Below are positions 17,969 through 28,415 of a stretch of DNA of 64,000 nucleotides, one piece after another. Every line of letters begins with the position of its first letter. Within the stretch, counting starts at the first letter, position 1. A program made the translations under genes and the position numbers. Source of the DNA: Legionella quinlivanii (GTDB lineage: Bacteria > Pseudomonadota > Gammaproteobacteria > Legionellales > Legionellaceae); assembly GCF_900461555.1 (NCBI RefSeq), contig NZ_UGOX01000001.1, positions 695,501-759,500 on the forward strand. The letters run 5' to 3'. Below the pieces are notes generated by a model, which was not told where the DNA came from, did no database searches, and was given only the letters and a program-made list of their open reading frames with translations.

Positions 17969-19507
17969 TTAAGTGGGGTTATTTTTTTTAGTTAGCTGCT
18001 CGGTTACCTCTTCTTCGGTTTTTTTGCGATCGCCTTCTTTAAAGAGTGAAAAATAATTCTTCACGACTACTCCAGGGCTTGTGATTAAATTGGAGGAGTC
18101 CTTCTGGCCAATACTCATTACCAGGCTTGCAGCCTCTATTGCGGATAGTTTGCCATTCATAAAATCCTGGATGGCTGCATACTGTTCAGAGGCGCGCTTT
18201 GGGAGTTTATAAGGTTTTCCGTCGATGGTTATTTCATAACGGCTATTCCGAACTCCCCAGCCCCTTTGACTTATGGTCGTGGTAATGAGGATTTGCATTA
18301 ATGCTGCCAGAAATACTTCGGCTCTGGCTTCCAATAATTTATTTTTAAGTGAGTTATTCTGAATTTCCGGTGCGATTACACTGGCCAGTCGATAGGCATT
18401 GTTCAATGATATTTTGTTTTCAGCGTTGAGATTAGACCCAAGGCAGAAAGAAAACATGCTGTCGCAGAGGGTGATAAAATGTTCTGCCAGGCAAGAAACC
18501 GTTTTTTCCCATAGAGCGTTGGAACTTTTCAGTTCCTGGATAAGATGTTTAACACCATCCTCTTTTTCAGACTGTAAAGTCTGATAGAGGGCATCAATAA
18601 TCAAATGATAATAAAGATTTTCCAGGGAGCGGGTTTCTTTAGGGAATGGATTAGGGATGCCCGCCGCTGCTGACATTTGTGTTCGACTCAATAATTCCAG
18701 AATAAGTCTGGATTTATCCAGTAATTTTGTTTTTTCTACGAACCCATTTAAAAAATCAGTTGAATGCGCAAGCGCTGTCAGCTCCATTATCAAATTGGAA
18801 AAATGAGGCAAGTCTCTTTGACGTATTTCTTTACGCCGCTGTTCCTGCTGATTAATCGATTCAAGAACCTGCCGATAATTGATCCTTTTCTGCGAGCTAA
18901 ATAACTCAAGATCACGGGGTTCATACTCTGCTACACATTGCTCATCAGGTTTTGTGTCCAATGCGGATAGTCTTAGGTCAATTGCTTTTTCTAAAGAGAC
19001 GCTATCTTTAAGCAGGGCTGTGAGATCAAGACCATCAAATGCTTCTTTTATCAGGGATTGTATATTGAAGAATTTCTGAAAAGGACCAGGCTTAAGCGCG
19101 GCAATTAATCGCTCAGGCGTTTGAAGCTCTGAACTGATAGTGTAAACGATAGCATCCGTATATAATTTTTCTTTGTCGGACAGATTTTCAATTTGGGAGT
19201 CAGTAAAGAGCATACTTAGATTGCTTTTCAAGCTATCATTATTCAATTCCACTTTGAATCCAGCGTTTCTCACCGCATCGACCTGAATATTCCCATTTTG
19301 ATCCAGAGTATCCCATAGACTTAATGTGGATAAAGAAACAAAACCATCCAGAAATTCGGCATCCTCATATCCCGATTTGACGCCAGGCGATTTGACGCGG
19401 CCATTGCGAAACACCGCAATATCTAAAGCTTCTTCATCCCTGAGCAGTTTTTTTAAAGCCATTAAAGCTTCCATAAGAAGCTTATTTTTACTCAACTGTA
19501 GCTCCAT
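17969..19507 (-). CDS. Orphan protein, Dot/Icm effector-like
   Basis: 512 residues with no family I recognise. The N-terminus (MELQLSKNKLLMEALMALKKLL) and most of the body are predicted helical, hydrophilic and cytosolic, with no signal peptide or membrane segment. The last 20 residues, ending EEEVTEQLTKKNNPT, form a Glu-rich tail like the E-block translocation signal of Legionella Dot/Icm substrates. A palindrome, ACCTCA/TGAGGT (17955-17969), lies between its stop and fabI. The effector call is inference from composition. Confidence 0.75.
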   Translation of the reverse strand: MELQLSKNKLLMEALMALKKLLRDEEALDIAVFRNGRVKSPGVKSGYEDAEFLDGFVSLSTLSLWDTLDQNGNIQVDAVRNAGFKVELNNDSLKSNLSMLFTDSQIENLSDKEKLYTDAIVYTISSELQTPERLIAALKPGPFQKFFNIQSLIKEAFDGLDLTALLKDSVSLEKAIDLRLSALDTKPDEQCVAEYEPRDLELFSSQKRINYRQVLESINQQEQRRKEIRQRDLPHFSNLIMELTALAHSTDFLNGFVEKTKLLDKSRLILELLSRTQMSAAAGIPNPFPKETRSLENLYYHLIIDALYQTLQSEKEDGVKHLIQELKSSNALWEKTVSCLAEHFITLCDSMFSFCLGSNLNAENKISLNNAYRLASVIAPEIQNNSLKNKLLEARAEVFLAALMQILITTTISQRGWGVRNSRYEITIDGKPYKLPKRASEQYAAIQDFMNGKLSAIEAASLVMSIGQKDSSNLITSPGVVVKNYFSLFKEGDRKKTEEEVTEQLTKKNNPT

Positions 19508-19656
19508 ACCCCGGTTTCCTTTTTAAGGATATACAAATTAATATAACATAAAGGTTAATATTTTTCCTCTTTGAGTCTGTTTTGTTCTTTTGTTGAGGTG
19601 CTGTTGATAAATTTCTCACATGCCGGGTTTGTAAAACTGACAAACTATACACACAG

Positions 19657-19679
19657 TTACCCACAGATTTTGTGGATAA
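19657..19679. promoter_or_regulatory. Inverted pair of DnaA-box-like 9-mers
   Basis: TTACCCACA-GATTT-TGTGGATAA: two 9-mers in inverted orientation 5 bases apart, one matching the DnaA consensus TTATCCACA exactly and the other with one change. An almost identical pair occurs at 35347-35369. It lies in the divergent spacer between the orphan gene ending at 19507 and thpR. Confidence 0.45.
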
Positions 19680-19732
19680 CATAGAAATAAAAAGTGTTTT
19701 ATCGTAAATTAGAAATAACTTCGATTATTAGA

Positions 19733-20305
19733 ATGATTATGGAGTCGTTTCGGGCTTTTTTTGGCATGGAGATTAGTGGTCAGGCTCAGGAAGAACTGGC
19801 CCTATTGATTAGTGAGTTAAAAGCGCATCCATCCGCTTCCTCAGTAAAATGGACATTGAAAGAAAATTTGCATGTGACTTTGCAGTTTGTGCAAAAAATG
19901 AATTGCAAGGATATACCGTTACTAGCGAAGACTTTAACAGCTGAGTTTAGCTGTGAACCATTTCCAGTACAATTTGGAGACTTTCTTTATTTTCCCAATC
20001 TTGCTCACCCCAAGGTGATATCGCTTAAAGTAGAGCCGAATGAAACGCTCGCCAGGTTATCCCGAATCATCGGAGAGGTATTAAACCACTTGGGTTATGC
20101 CACTGAGCGGCGGCCTTATACAGCGCATGTGACTTTAGGTCGAATTCGGGATAACGCATGGAATAGACAGTTCGGGGAACAAGTATCTTTGCCAGTTTTT
20201 ACCCCGATGAATGTCAGTGAGGTCACTCTTTTTGAAAGCCAATCCATCAGCGAAGGGGTGCGTTATATCCCGGTGATGAAATGGCCTTTACTAAAAGGAG
20301 GTTAA
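19733..20305 (+). CDS. thpR: RNA 2',3'-cyclic phosphodiesterase (LigT/ThpR)
   Basis: About 190 residues of the 2H phosphoesterase superfamily, with both histidine motifs present: LHVTLQF (about residue 45) and AHVTLGR (about residue 128). It hydrolyses 2',3'-cyclic phosphates at RNA ends or ligates tRNA halves in vitro. An upstream in-frame codon exists at 19694, but the conserved sequence MESFRAFFGMEI begins at ATG 19739 (or ATG 19733), and no convincing ribosome-binding site decides between them. Confidence 0.9.
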   Translation: MIMESFRAFFGMEISGQAQEELALLISELKAHPSASSVKWTLKENLHVTLQFVQKMNCKDIPLLAKTLTAEFSCEPFPVQFGDFLYFPNLAHPKVISLKVEPNETLARLSRIIGEVLNHLGYATERRPYTAHVTLGRIRDNAWNRQFGEQVSLPVFTPMNVSEVTLFESQSISEGVRYIPVMKWPLLKGG

Positions 20306-20455
20306 AATTCTGAGAGTGTTCAAGCTTCATTTCTTCGCTAACGATCGCAAAGACTTATCGTTATTCGCACAAAATTCATCTCCCCATAAGTGGAAATCTA
20401 TAGTTGAGTTGGTGCTAATGTCTGATTAGAGTTATTTCTCCTAAACTACTTAAAA

Positions 20456-21199
20456 TCAGCCCATTTTTTTCAATAACTCCCCTAATTCAATCGGCATTGG
20501 AAAAACAATAGTCGAGGTATTGCCGCCTGCGAGAGCAGATAAAGTTTGAAGATAACGAAGTTGCATGGCCTGAGGTTGTTCTGATAAAACTCTCGCTGCC
20601 TGCAATAATTTTTCAGAGGCCTGAAGTTCTCCTTCTGCATGAATGACTTTAGCACGTCTATCTCGTTCAGCTTCTGCCTGTTTGGCAATCGCTCTAATCA
20701 TGCTTTCATCCAAATCAACATGCTTAATTTCCACATTGGAGACTTTGATTCCCCAGCCATCGGTTTGGCTATCCAGGATTTTTTGAATATCACTGTTTAA
20801 TTGTTCACGTTCAGCCAGCATCTCATCCAACTCATGCTGCCCCAGGACTGAACGCAGCGTGGTCTGGGCCAACTGACTGGTCGCTTCAAAATAATTTTCC
20901 ACCTGTATAATCGCTTTTTCCGGTTCGACAACGCGAAAATAAAGCACGGCATTGACGCGCACCGACACATTGTCACGAGATATCACATCCTGGCTGGGAA
21001 CGTCCATTACAACTGTACGCAAATCCACGCGCACCATTTGCTGCACGCCAGGAAGTACAAGAATAAGCCCAGGCCCTTTGACGCTCCAGAAACGTCCCAG
21101 CTGAAAGATAACGCCGCGCTCATATTCCCGCAGGACACGAAAACTTGAAATAATGATAATAATAATGAATGCAATCAAAAAACCTAAAAATGAGCTCAT
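20456..21199 (-). CDS. SPFH/stomatin-like (slipin) membrane protein
   Basis: 247 residues with one N-terminal transmembrane helix ([17 protein letters not shown]) followed by the band-7 domain ([37 protein letters not shown]) and a helical region with [19 protein letters not shown]. Slipins form oligomeric inner-membrane rings. Its ATG lies just after the nfeD stop, with GGGAG inside the upstream gene, so the two are co-translated. The family commonly pairs with NfeD proteases, which cleave the stomatin C-terminus. Confidence 0.93.
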   Translation of the reverse strand: MSSFLGFLIAFIIIIIISSFRVLREYERGVIFQLGRFWSVKGPGLILVLPGVQQMVRVDLRTVVMDVPSQDVISRDNVSVRVNAVLYFRVVEPEKAIIQVENYFEATSQLAQTTLRSVLGQHELDEMLAEREQLNSDIQKILDSQTDGWGIKVSNVEIKHVDLDESMIRAIAKQAEAERDRRAKVIHAEGELQASEKLLQAARVLSEQPQAMQLRYLQTLSALAGGNTSTIVFPMPIELGELLKKMG

Positions 21200-21201
21200 G
21201 A

Positions 21202-22536
21202 TTAATTTTCTCCCTGATGACTGATCTTTTCCTTTAAATCTATTTCTTCCACTTCCAGATTTAATCCCTCTGCTTTAATGACTCTAACCGGTTTATCGGC
21301 AGTGATTGGCTTCAAAGAACTAACGCTCCATATTTCACCCCGTATAATGGCTTGGCCTTTTAAATTAATATCATTGAGAGCTCGACCTTCAGCGTTGAGA
21401 AGTATAGACAGTCCATTCTGAACGGTTTTGCGGCGCGACTGGATAGCCATTCCCAACAAGGTAAACATGGCAATAATATTGGCCGCAGCCATGGACCAGA
21501 TGGCTGAGCGGGCAATCTGATAGGATTGGTGCTCGGTATCAATGAGCAAAATTGAGCCGGCGATAAAGGCGATTGTTCCTCCGATCCCAAGGATTCCAAA
21601 GCTTGAGGTAAACACTTCGGTGATGATAAAACCAATACCAATAACCATCAAAGCCAGTCCGGCGTAATTAACTGGCAGCAATTGCAGACCATAGAGGGCA
21701 ATAATCATTGAAATAGAACCTATAACCCCTGGCAAAACAAATCCAGGGTTTACCAGCTCAAAAAAAATGCCGTATATTCCTAGCAGTAACAGCAGATAGG
21801 CAATGGTTGGTTCGGTGATAATCAATAACAACTTCATACGCCAGTCGGGATTCACTGCGGCGATTTCAGGATGTTTTGTATCAATCTGGATGGTTAACCC
21901 TCCCTGACTGACGGTTTTTCCATTGAGTTTTTCCAGTAAATCGTTCGGGGTATCCGCAATAATGTCAATTACCCCTTTTTTCAGCGCCTCCTTGGCGGTC
22001 AGAGTAGAGGCGGCAATGACTGCTTGCTCGGCAAACAGAGGATTTCTTCCTCGCAATTGCGCTAATGAGCGTATATAGGCTACGCTGTCATTAGTAACTT
22101 TTTTATCCATTACCCCGGACTTCTCATCGCTGCTTAAATTGACCGGACTTGCGGCTCCGAGATTGGTTCCTGGTGCCATTGCTGCAATCGTGCTCGCATA
22201 AAGCAAAAAGGTACCCGCACTGGCAGCGCGGGCGCCTTTTGGATAAACATAAGTGACCACAGGTACTCTGGAGGCGAGAATGTCTTGAATGATGAGACGG
22301 GTTGATTTGTCGAGCCCGCCCGGAGTATCAAGAATAATCAGAATTAAACTGGCGTTTTGTGCGGCAGTGATCCCACGACTCAAATAATCCGCAGTAGCAG
22401 GCCCTATGCTGCCCTTAACGGTAAATTGAATGATTTTCCCAGCTTGAGCAAAGCCACAGACTGATATCAGAATCAAAGCGATTAGATAATTTATTGCACA
22501 GCGTCTCATGCCCGTGATCGCTCTGTAAAAGTCCAT
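21202..22536 (-). CDS. NfeD-type membrane serine protease (ClpP class)
   Basis: 444 residues. A signal/anchor lies near [19 protein letters not shown]; the true start could be this ATG (22509) rather than 22536. The N-terminal periplasmic ClpP-like protease domain has [10 protein letters not shown], the nucleophile in [11 protein letters not shown] and a candidate general-base Lys in TAKEALKKG. Four to five transmembrane helices follow (about 225-360), then a C-terminal OB-fold ([13 protein letters not shown]...[13 protein letters not shown]). It is the long NfeD form, operonic with the slipin it probably processes. Proposed role: membrane quality control. Confidence 0.92.
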   Translation of the reverse strand: MDFYRAITGMRRCAINYLIALILISVCGFAQAGKIIQFTVKGSIGPATADYLSRGITAAQNASLILIILDTPGGLDKSTRLIIQDILASRVPVVTYVYPKGARAASAGTFLLYASTIAAMAPGTNLGAASPVNLSSDEKSGVMDKKVTNDSVAYIRSLAQLRGRNPLFAEQAVIAASTLTAKEALKKGVIDIIADTPNDLLEKLNGKTVSQGGLTIQIDTKHPEIAAVNPDWRMKLLLIITEPTIAYLLLLLGIYGIFFELVNPGFVLPGVIGSISMIIALYGLQLLPVNYAGLALMVIGIGFIITEVFTSSFGILGIGGTIAFIAGSILLIDTEHQSYQIARSAIWSMAAANIIAMFTLLGMAIQSRRKTVQNGLSILLNAEGRALNDINLKGQAIIRGEIWSVSSLKPITADKPVRVIKAEGLNLEVEEIDLKEKISHQGEN

Positions 22537-22604
22537 TCTTAAAGAATAGCAGCAGAATGGAGAGTAGGTTACAAGAGCGATGCCTGGAAGTTTTATGGAG
22601 TACT

Positions 22605-23498
22605 CTAAAAAGAAGAAGTGCGCTGATGCAGCTGCCCATTTAAGTGAAGGAGTTCCAATGCGGTAGAACCGATTTGCTGTAAGGCGGTTTTGGCATGATC
22701 AAAGTGCTGGTTAATTTGTTCAAGCAATCCTTTCTGGGGATAAAGCTGTGCGTAGGTAATTTTATCATTAGCCAAATCAGAGGCTCGGCCTTTACCGAGA
22801 TGTTCTATTGAAGCGTAGGCATCCAGGTAGTCATCCTGCATTTGAAACACCAGACCCAGATGGTTGCCATAAAGACGCAGATTTCTGATTTCTTCATGGC
22901 TGGGGCTTCCCGCAGCCAATGCCATATTAATGCAGGAGAGAATGAGTTTGCCTGTCTTCAACTGGTGAATTTTTTTCAAAGTATGTTCATCAATGCTGCT
23001 GTTGCTCAACTCAGACAGATCCAGACTTTGCCCGCTCACCATACCGGTAGGACCGCTGGCGCGTACTAATTCTCTGGTGATTTCAATGACCTTGGCAGGC
23101 GCAAGGATATCGGTCAGTTTGCTTAGCAGGATTTCAATTGCAAGTGCTTGCATGCCGTCGCCGACCAGAATAGCCGTTGCTTCATCAAAGGCGCGGTGAC
23201 AGCTTGGTTTTCCTCGGCGCATGTCGTCATTATCCATTGCGGGCAAGTCATCGTGAACCAGCGAGTAGCAATGGGTCAATTCAACTGCTGCCGCGATATA
23301 GTCGAGTGCTGCCAGTGGTGCCCGAACCATTTCACCGCAAAGATAAACCAGAACCGGCCTTAGCCGCTTACCACCAGGAAACAAGGAATAAGCAATGGCT
23401 TCTTTTAACCGGGAAGCAGGTATGTCGAGTTCAGACAGCAGTTGCAATAAGACCATCTCGTGGCGGTCGATAAGGGCATTTACTTTCTCATTATTCAT
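22605..23498 (-). CDS. ispA: Polyprenyl (farnesyl) diphosphate synthase
   Basis: About 297 residues of a trans-isoprenyl diphosphate synthase. The first Asp-rich motif is [19 protein letters not shown] and the second is [22 protein letters not shown] is near the N-terminus. It condenses IPP with DMAPP/GPP to farnesyl diphosphate in the cytosol. ATG 23498 is preferred over GTG 23510 because GGTGAG lies about 7 bases upstream. It overlaps xseB by 8 bases, the usual xseB-ispA order, but dxs does not follow here. Confidence 0.93.
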   Translation of the reverse strand: MNNEKVNALIDRHEMVLLQLLSELDIPASRLKEAIAYSLFPGGKRLRPVLVYLCGEMVRAPLAALDYIAAAVELTHCYSLVHDDLPAMDNDDMRRGKPSCHRAFDEATAILVGDGMQALAIEILLSKLTDILAPAKVIEITRELVRASGPTGMVSGQSLDLSELSNSSIDEHTLKKIHQLKTGKLILSCINMALAAGSPSHEEIRNLRLYGNHLGLVFQMQDDYLDAYASIEHLGKGRASDLANDKITYAQLYPQKGLLEQINQHFDHAKTALQQIGSTALELLHLNGQLHQRTSSF

Positions 23499-23709
23499 TG
23501 GAAGGCTCACCGGTTTCCATTGTATTCATCCGCAACATTTCAATTTTCTGCTCAGCCTGGGTTAGTACTTCCTGGCATTTACGAGCCAGTTGAATACCTT
23601 TCTCATATTGCTTTAGCGAGTCTTCCAGCATCAAATCCCCACGTTCAAGCTGCCGGACGATTTCTTCAAGTTCCTGCATGGATTTTTCAAAATGAATGGT
23701 TTCAGACAT
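23491..23709 (-). CDS. xseB: Exodeoxyribonuclease VII small subunit
   Basis: 72 residues from ATG 23709, which restores the typical short length; an upstream in-frame extension to 23766 is not family-like. Motif content: [19 protein letters not shown] and [22 protein letters not shown], the helical hairpin of XseB. It partners XseA in degrading single-stranded DNA. GGAAA lies upstream as a weak ribosome-binding site. xseA is not in this window. Confidence 0.94.
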   Translation of the reverse strand: MSETIHFEKSMQELEEIVRQLERGDLMLEDSLKQYEKGIQLARKCQEVLTQAEQKIEMLRMNTMETGEPSNE

Positions 23710-23842
23710 AAGGGTTTCCAGAGGGGCAGAACGTTGCGAGTGTACTGCCTGTTCACAAAGTTGCAATATTATATCTGAAATTGCAGAGTAGAGCCTATTT
23801 TATTTTTTGATAGGTGGACCAAAACTTAAGCTGTCTCAAAGC

Positions 23843-24898
23843 TCAGGTATGATATTTGAGCCACAATGGCAGTATCTTGTTAAGATAAACCATAAATTTC
23901 CAAAGCCCCACCTGCGCCTCCACGCTGCCGTAAGGATCAGCTTTTAATTCAGGATAAGCGATACCCAGACCAAATAATCCCGGACCAATAATACCAAGAT
24001 GAGGATTGTATTGGACCTGATCGTAATCACCGATAATCAGGTTTTTCCGCGTTTCAAAGCCCACGGCATAGATTACCTGCTGACATTGAGGAAGATAGCG
24101 CGCAAGGTTATGCTCATTGATAATATATCGGGAGAGACTGGCTGGAAGTGTTCCATCAATATTCTCACGCGCCCAAGTCGCTGTTTGACCTTTTAAACCG
24201 GTATTGTCAAATAAAATCCAGTCACCCATATTAATGGCATATCGGCAGGGGGAGCGGTAGAAATTGATAATTTTTTCCACGCCAAGCTCAACCAGATGCC
24301 GCAGAATAATAATGGCTGAGTGAGAGGAACCAAACACTCCATAGCAATAATCTTTTCTTATTGTCTGGGCTAACTTATGCTTATCGATAGCTATTTCAAA
24401 AGGAAGTACATCCACACCAGGATAATTTAGAGAAGAGGGCAGAGCGCCGGTTGCTAAAATGACATTTGCAGCTTTATATTCATTTTTTTCAGTGGTCAAA
24501 GTCCATTGCCGCCCTGATAAATTGATCTGCTGCACTGATTCCTGACGGGACGTGGTGGATTGACGTAAATGATCACTTACCCATTGTAAGGGTTTGACGA
24601 TATATTCAAGCTTGCAAGTCTCCTCGGGAGGCAATCTCAGTAACTCAAACTCTTCTGCGGCTTCATCGAATTTAAAAGATTGGGCATTCTTTAAAAAATC
24701 CACAAAAAGCGATACGCGTGTATTACTGGATACCTCACTCCAGTATTGCCCCAGATCACCCACTTTAAAGGCAGGATCAATCCAGAGAATTTCACTCGCC
24801 GGTATACCCTGGTCGATGAGTTTTCCTACTGCGGCAATTCCTGCGGGCCCCGCACCTGTGACTGCCCATTGAAAAACTTCTGCACTCATTGTCGACAT
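23843..24898 (-). CDS. Flavin-dependent NAD(P)-binding oxidoreductase
   Basis: 351 residues. An FAD dinucleotide-binding motif lies at the N-terminus (VTGAGPAGIAAVGKL) and a second Rossmann signature at FGSSHSAIIILRHL for NAD(P)H. An ATG-type motif precedes it (VILATGALPS). It resembles the Lys/Orn N-hydroxylase and flavin-monooxygenase superfamily but is shorter than true siderophore hydroxylases. No siderophore genes adjoin. The start MSTMSAEVF (24898) or the second ATG (24889) are both possible. The substrate is unknown. Confidence 0.85.
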   Translation of the reverse strand: MSTMSAEVFQWAVTGAGPAGIAAVGKLIDQGIPASEILWIDPAFKVGDLGQYWSEVSSNTRVSLFVDFLKNAQSFKFDEAAEEFELLRLPPEETCKLEYIVKPLQWVSDHLRQSTTSRQESVQQINLSGRQWTLTTEKNEYKAANVILATGALPSSLNYPGVDVLPFEIAIDKHKLAQTIRKDYCYGVFGSSHSAIIILRHLVELGVEKIINFYRSPCRYAINMGDWILFDNTGLKGQTATWARENIDGTLPASLSRYIINEHNLARYLPQCQQVIYAVGFETRKNLIIGDYDQVQYNPHLGIIGPGLFGLGIAYPELKADPYGSVEAQVGLWKFMVYLNKILPLWLKYHT

Positions 24899-24967
24899 AG
24901 CCTCGGTTAGATTTTCAGGATAAGATTACCCAGTTTGTTACATTATGAAAAAAGAAGCAAAGAATAA

Positions 24968-26314
24968 ATGAAAGTTAAAATCCGTTACAGTTGCAGTCAA
25001 TGCGCAGCCAGTTTTTCCCAATGGTCGGGCCAGTGTACACAGTGTGGTGCCTGGAATTCAGTGATTGAGGAAAGTATCGGTCCGGTGAAGAATCTGCGCG
25101 TTGGTAATTATGCCAATCAGAAGTCAATCGTCACCTCTGTTGAAGATGTGATTATCAATCATGAAGTACGTATGGACTGCGGTTTATCGGAGCTCAATCG
25201 CGTTCTTGGCGGAGGATTGGTGGATGGTTCGGTAGTGTTAATTGGGGGTGATCCCGGTATCGGGAAATCGACTCTTCTGCTTCAGACACTGGCGAATCTT
25301 TCAAAAGAGCAATCAGTCCTCTATGTTACGGGTGAAGAATCATTACAACAGGTCGCCATGCGCGCAAAGCGCCTGCAGTTGCCTCTGGATGGTCTTCGCT
25401 TGCTGGCTGAAACCCATGTGGAAACTATTATAAGCCATACACAGACTGAAAAACCTCGCGTAGTGGTCATTGATTCGATACAAACTATCTTTACCGACAG
25501 TATTTCTTCCGCACCTGGTGGCGTGGGACAGGTCCGTGAATCGGCTGCACAGCTTGTTCGTTTTGCAAAAAGCTCACAAACTGCGGTATTTCTTGTGGGT
25601 CACGTCACCAAAGAGGGCGCACTGGCAGGTCCTCGCGTTTTGGAACACATGGTGGATAGTGTCTTGTATTTTGAAGGCCAGAGTGATAGCCGATTTCGCG
25701 TAATTCGCGCGATAAAAAATCGTTTTGGAGCTGTGAATGAGCTAGGTGTTTTTGCGATGACCGATCGCGGGCTAAAAGAAGTTGCCAATCCTTCGGCAAT
25801 TTTTCTGTCTCGTCAACCGGAGCCGACACCCGGCAGCGCAGTAATGGTCACCTGGGAGGGATCTCGTCCTATGTTAGTTGAGGTGCAGGCTTTGGTTGAC
25901 GAAGCGCATGGACAGCAGCCAAAACGGGTTACGGCTGGTCTTGAGCATAATCGTCTGGCTATTTTATTAGCCGTTTTACATCGTCATGGCGGAGTAGCTA
26001 CTTTTGATCAGGATGTGTTTATTAATGTGGTAGGCGGTGTGAAAGTGACTGAAACCGGCAGTGATCTGGCTTTGCTGGCGGCCGTGGTTTCAAGTTTAAG
26101 AAACCAGGTCTTTGATCGTGAAACAATAATTTTTGGCGAGATCGGTCTGGCAGGCGAAATCCGTCCAGTGCAAAGCGGGCAGGAGCGTCTGAGAGAAGCT
26201 GCCAAGCATGGCTTTAAACGGGCCATTGTTCCTTTTGCCAATGCACCGAAACAGACCATGGGGCTCGATGTAGAACCTGTCAAACATTTGCAGGACGTAT
26301 TGCAAAAGATGTAA
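24968..26314 (+). CDS. radA: DNA repair protein RadA
   Basis: 448 residues. The N-terminal C4 zinc finger is CSQCAASFSQWSGQCTQCGAW. The RecA-like ATPase has Walker A GGDPGIGKST and Walker B VVVIDSI. The RadA-specific KNRFG motif is present as IKNRFGAVNELGVF, followed by a Lon-like C-terminal domain (TETGSDLALLAAVVSS). It is a branch-migration helicase acting in homologous recombination and transformation. It is monocistronic and divergent from the flavin oxidoreductase. Confidence 0.97.
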   Translation: MKVKIRYSCSQCAASFSQWSGQCTQCGAWNSVIEESIGPVKNLRVGNYANQKSIVTSVEDVIINHEVRMDCGLSELNRVLGGGLVDGSVVLIGGDPGIGKSTLLLQTLANLSKEQSVLYVTGEESLQQVAMRAKRLQLPLDGLRLLAETHVETIISHTQTEKPRVVVIDSIQTIFTDSISSAPGGVGQVRESAAQLVRFAKSSQTAVFLVGHVTKEGALAGPRVLEHMVDSVLYFEGQSDSRFRVIRAIKNRFGAVNELGVFAMTDRGLKEVANPSAIFLSRQPEPTPGSAVMVTWEGSRPMLVEVQALVDEAHGQQPKRVTAGLEHNRLAILLAVLHRHGGVATFDQDVFINVVGGVKVTETGSDLALLAAVVSSLRNQVFDRETIIFGEIGLAGEIRPVQSGQERLREAAKHGFKRAIVPFANAPKQTMGLDVEPVKHLQDVLQKM

Positions 26315-26400
26315 GTCAGGCTGACATGGGCTTTTAGTAATTTGCAAATAGAGAGTCTTTATACTAATAATTCGTTATGTGTATTATTTGGACAATTAAT

Positions 26401-28188
26401 ATGCCTCCACGCAGTGTCCTTACCCCTTTCGCATTTCTGAATCCTTATAAAGACCTGACCCCTAAACAAAATGACAAGGTAAATGAGCTGGTGATGGATC
26501 TTGAAAATACGCATCCTCTCATTGCCATTAATAATTTAAGCCAGGAAGAACCAAAAGTTGTAATGAATGTGCTGCTGCGGGTGGACATTCTGGCATTATG
26601 GAGTTCATTTCGCGAGCAAAATGAAGATCCAGAAGAGATATTTGATAAGCTGGGGCAATTTGGCCCTGATTTCAGCCGTTTTCTTTTTCTTGAACTTTGG
26701 AGCAATGAGCGAGCCTGGGCTAGAGCATCCGATGAGCATTATCTGCAAATGGCAACTAATTTTAGTACGATTCCTTTTTCTATCGAAGAGGTACAGTATT
26801 TTTTACGCCACATTAATCCCTATGATTATGTGAAACTTTGTGCTGCAAGTCTTGAATTTCATGGGCTATCTATGAAAGCGATGATTAAGGAGCCAGCACT
26901 CGAAAAGCGATTTCAAAAGTTTATTGATTTTAAATCGTATCCGCCGATGCTAAAAGAGCAAAAGAGCAGTTATTCCAACCCCTTAACCCAACTGAGTAAT
27001 TTTATTTCCGTCAATCATCGGAATTTTAACCAGGGTACTTTGATTTTAGGAGATAAAAAAGGCTTCGTGAATAAGGGCGGAGAATGCTACGGTATTACCG
27101 GACTGTGGTTAATAACGGATAAATTCGTTAAGCAATTTCGGGAATTAACTGCTAACCAAAGTGACTACAGCAATATGCCTATGGTTAGACGAATTGCGGC
27201 TTTACAGCGAGCCCAATGGAGATTGCGGCCTGATGATTTGCCTGAAGCCAATTTTAAAGCAGGCAACTCGACGCAGAAATCCATAGCTCATACGATTGTC
27301 AGGGATATCCTTGCCAATCCGCAAAAAGATCGCATGCAATTCTTTTATTATGGAGAGGAGGTCGCTCATACAATGGGTTTACGTATTCAGCACAAAGATA
27401 AATCCATCGTTTTAAAATATTTTGATGCGAATTATGGTACCCGTAGAATTGAGTTTTCCAATAATGCCGCAGGCATAGAAAAAGCGGAAAAATTTTTAAG
27501 AAAGTATCTGAACAAATCGGGAGCGGAAATGCTCTCTTATTTGCATACGTCCCAAAAGGAATTGGCAGAGCAAATTGAGTCTGCTATTGCTTCTCATGCT
27601 ATAGAGCAGGAAGAGGGGATTATAGCCTTACAGAAAAAAGCGTTGCGCACAGTTCCTCTGGCTGATACGCTGCCGGATTTCGGACCGTCAGTTTCAGCAA
27701 CTCCTGATAAAAAGTCTGCGACGCCGATTGATGAAAGAATGGAAGCCCCAGTAAAAAGCCGCAATTACAACAGTAGCATTTGGGAAAACATAAAAAACCA
27801 CAGCGCCAGAATTTCAAGGCTGGATACCGATTTGACGCATATCAAAGAAGGTCCGCTTTTTGCTGATCTGTTAAAGCAGGCGGACAAATTATTCAATGAA
27901 AAAGAGAGTAATTTCCCGAAACAACAAAAGGATCGATTGTTCACAGTTCTGGCTGGCCTGTGCAATGCAGTCAACATTGAACAATTTAAATCGGAACTCG
28001 CTCAATGTAAAACATCAGGATTCAAGACAGGGAAGTCTGTTTCTGAGGGAGCACAGAAGATGGCAGACTCAGCTTCTCCCAAGAAACATGGTTTTTTTAA
28101 AAGCGATGCTGAATCCTCCTGCAAACGATTGGACGATTTGCTTGACGCGGTTGACGCAATGGTAAAACAGGCGGCGCCGGTTATTTGA
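26401..28188 (+). CDS. Candidate YopT/C58-like cysteine protease effector
   Basis: About 595 residues from ATG 26401 (MPPRSVLTPF); a longer in-frame start at 26377 exists. No signal peptide. Numbered from 26377, the mid-region contains GGECYGITGLWL (Cys237), then VAHTMGL (His331) and KYFDANYGTRRIEF (Asp350). This Cys / His / Asp order with FDxNxG matches the papain-fold C58 peptidases such as YopT and AvrPphB. The N-terminal ~200 residues are helical; the C-terminal ~170 are charged and helical, ending KQAAPVI. A Dot/Icm effector role is inferred from the genus-level context. Confidence 0.72.
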   Translation: MPPRSVLTPFAFLNPYKDLTPKQNDKVNELVMDLENTHPLIAINNLSQEEPKVVMNVLLRVDILALWSSFREQNEDPEEIFDKLGQFGPDFSRFLFLELWSNERAWARASDEHYLQMATNFSTIPFSIEEVQYFLRHINPYDYVKLCAASLEFHGLSMKAMIKEPALEKRFQKFIDFKSYPPMLKEQKSSYSNPLTQLSNFISVNHRNFNQGTLILGDKKGFVNKGGECYGITGLWLITDKFVKQFRELTANQSDYSNMPMVRRIAALQRAQWRLRPDDLPEANFKAGNSTQKSIAHTIVRDILANPQKDRMQFFYYGEEVAHTMGLRIQHKDKSIVLKYFDANYGTRRIEFSNNAAGIEKAEKFLRKYLNKSGAEMLSYLHTSQKELAEQIESAIASHAIEQEEGIIALQKKALRTVPLADTLPDFGPSVSATPDKKSATPIDERMEAPVKSRNYNSSIWENIKNHSARISRLDTDLTHIKEGPLFADLLKQADKLFNEKESNFPKQQKDRLFTVLAGLCNAVNIEQFKSELAQCKTSGFKTGKSVSEGAQKMADSASPKKHGFFKSDAESSCKRLDDLLDAVDAMVKQAAPVI

Positions 28189-28238
28189 TTATGCTTACAG
28201 AATGGCATCTCATGGTGCGCACTGCTGCCTCGTCTCTA

Positions 28239-28393
28239 CGTCCCCCGCTTTATGCGGGGGATCCAGAAGTTTAGTAGATTCACTGGATTCCCCGCATAAA
28301 GCGGGGAACGTAGGCTTGAGATAAGCGAGGACATAGGCTTGAGATAAGCGAGGACGCAGGCTTGAGAGTAAGCGGGGAACGCAGGCCTGAGAG
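28239..28393. repeat. Palindromic repeat followed by tandem ~24-base units
   Basis: Two inverted GC palindromes, CCCCCGCTTTATGCGGGGG (about 28242-28260) and TTCCCCGCATAAAGCGGGGAA (about 28288-28308), belong to the same dispersed family as at 14437. They run into at least three tandem units of the form AGGCTTGAGATAAGCGAGGAC between 28312 and 28393, the last ones diverged. No gene is seen here; the element separates two convergent genes. Confidence 0.75.
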
Positions 28394-28415
28394 TTTTAAA
28401 GATACAGCCATGCTC

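Noticed and set aside
23843-24898. Siderophore lysine/ornithine N-hydroxylase
   Set aside because: Only the two dinucleotide-binding motifs match; the protein is short and has no siderophore biosynthesis neighbours.
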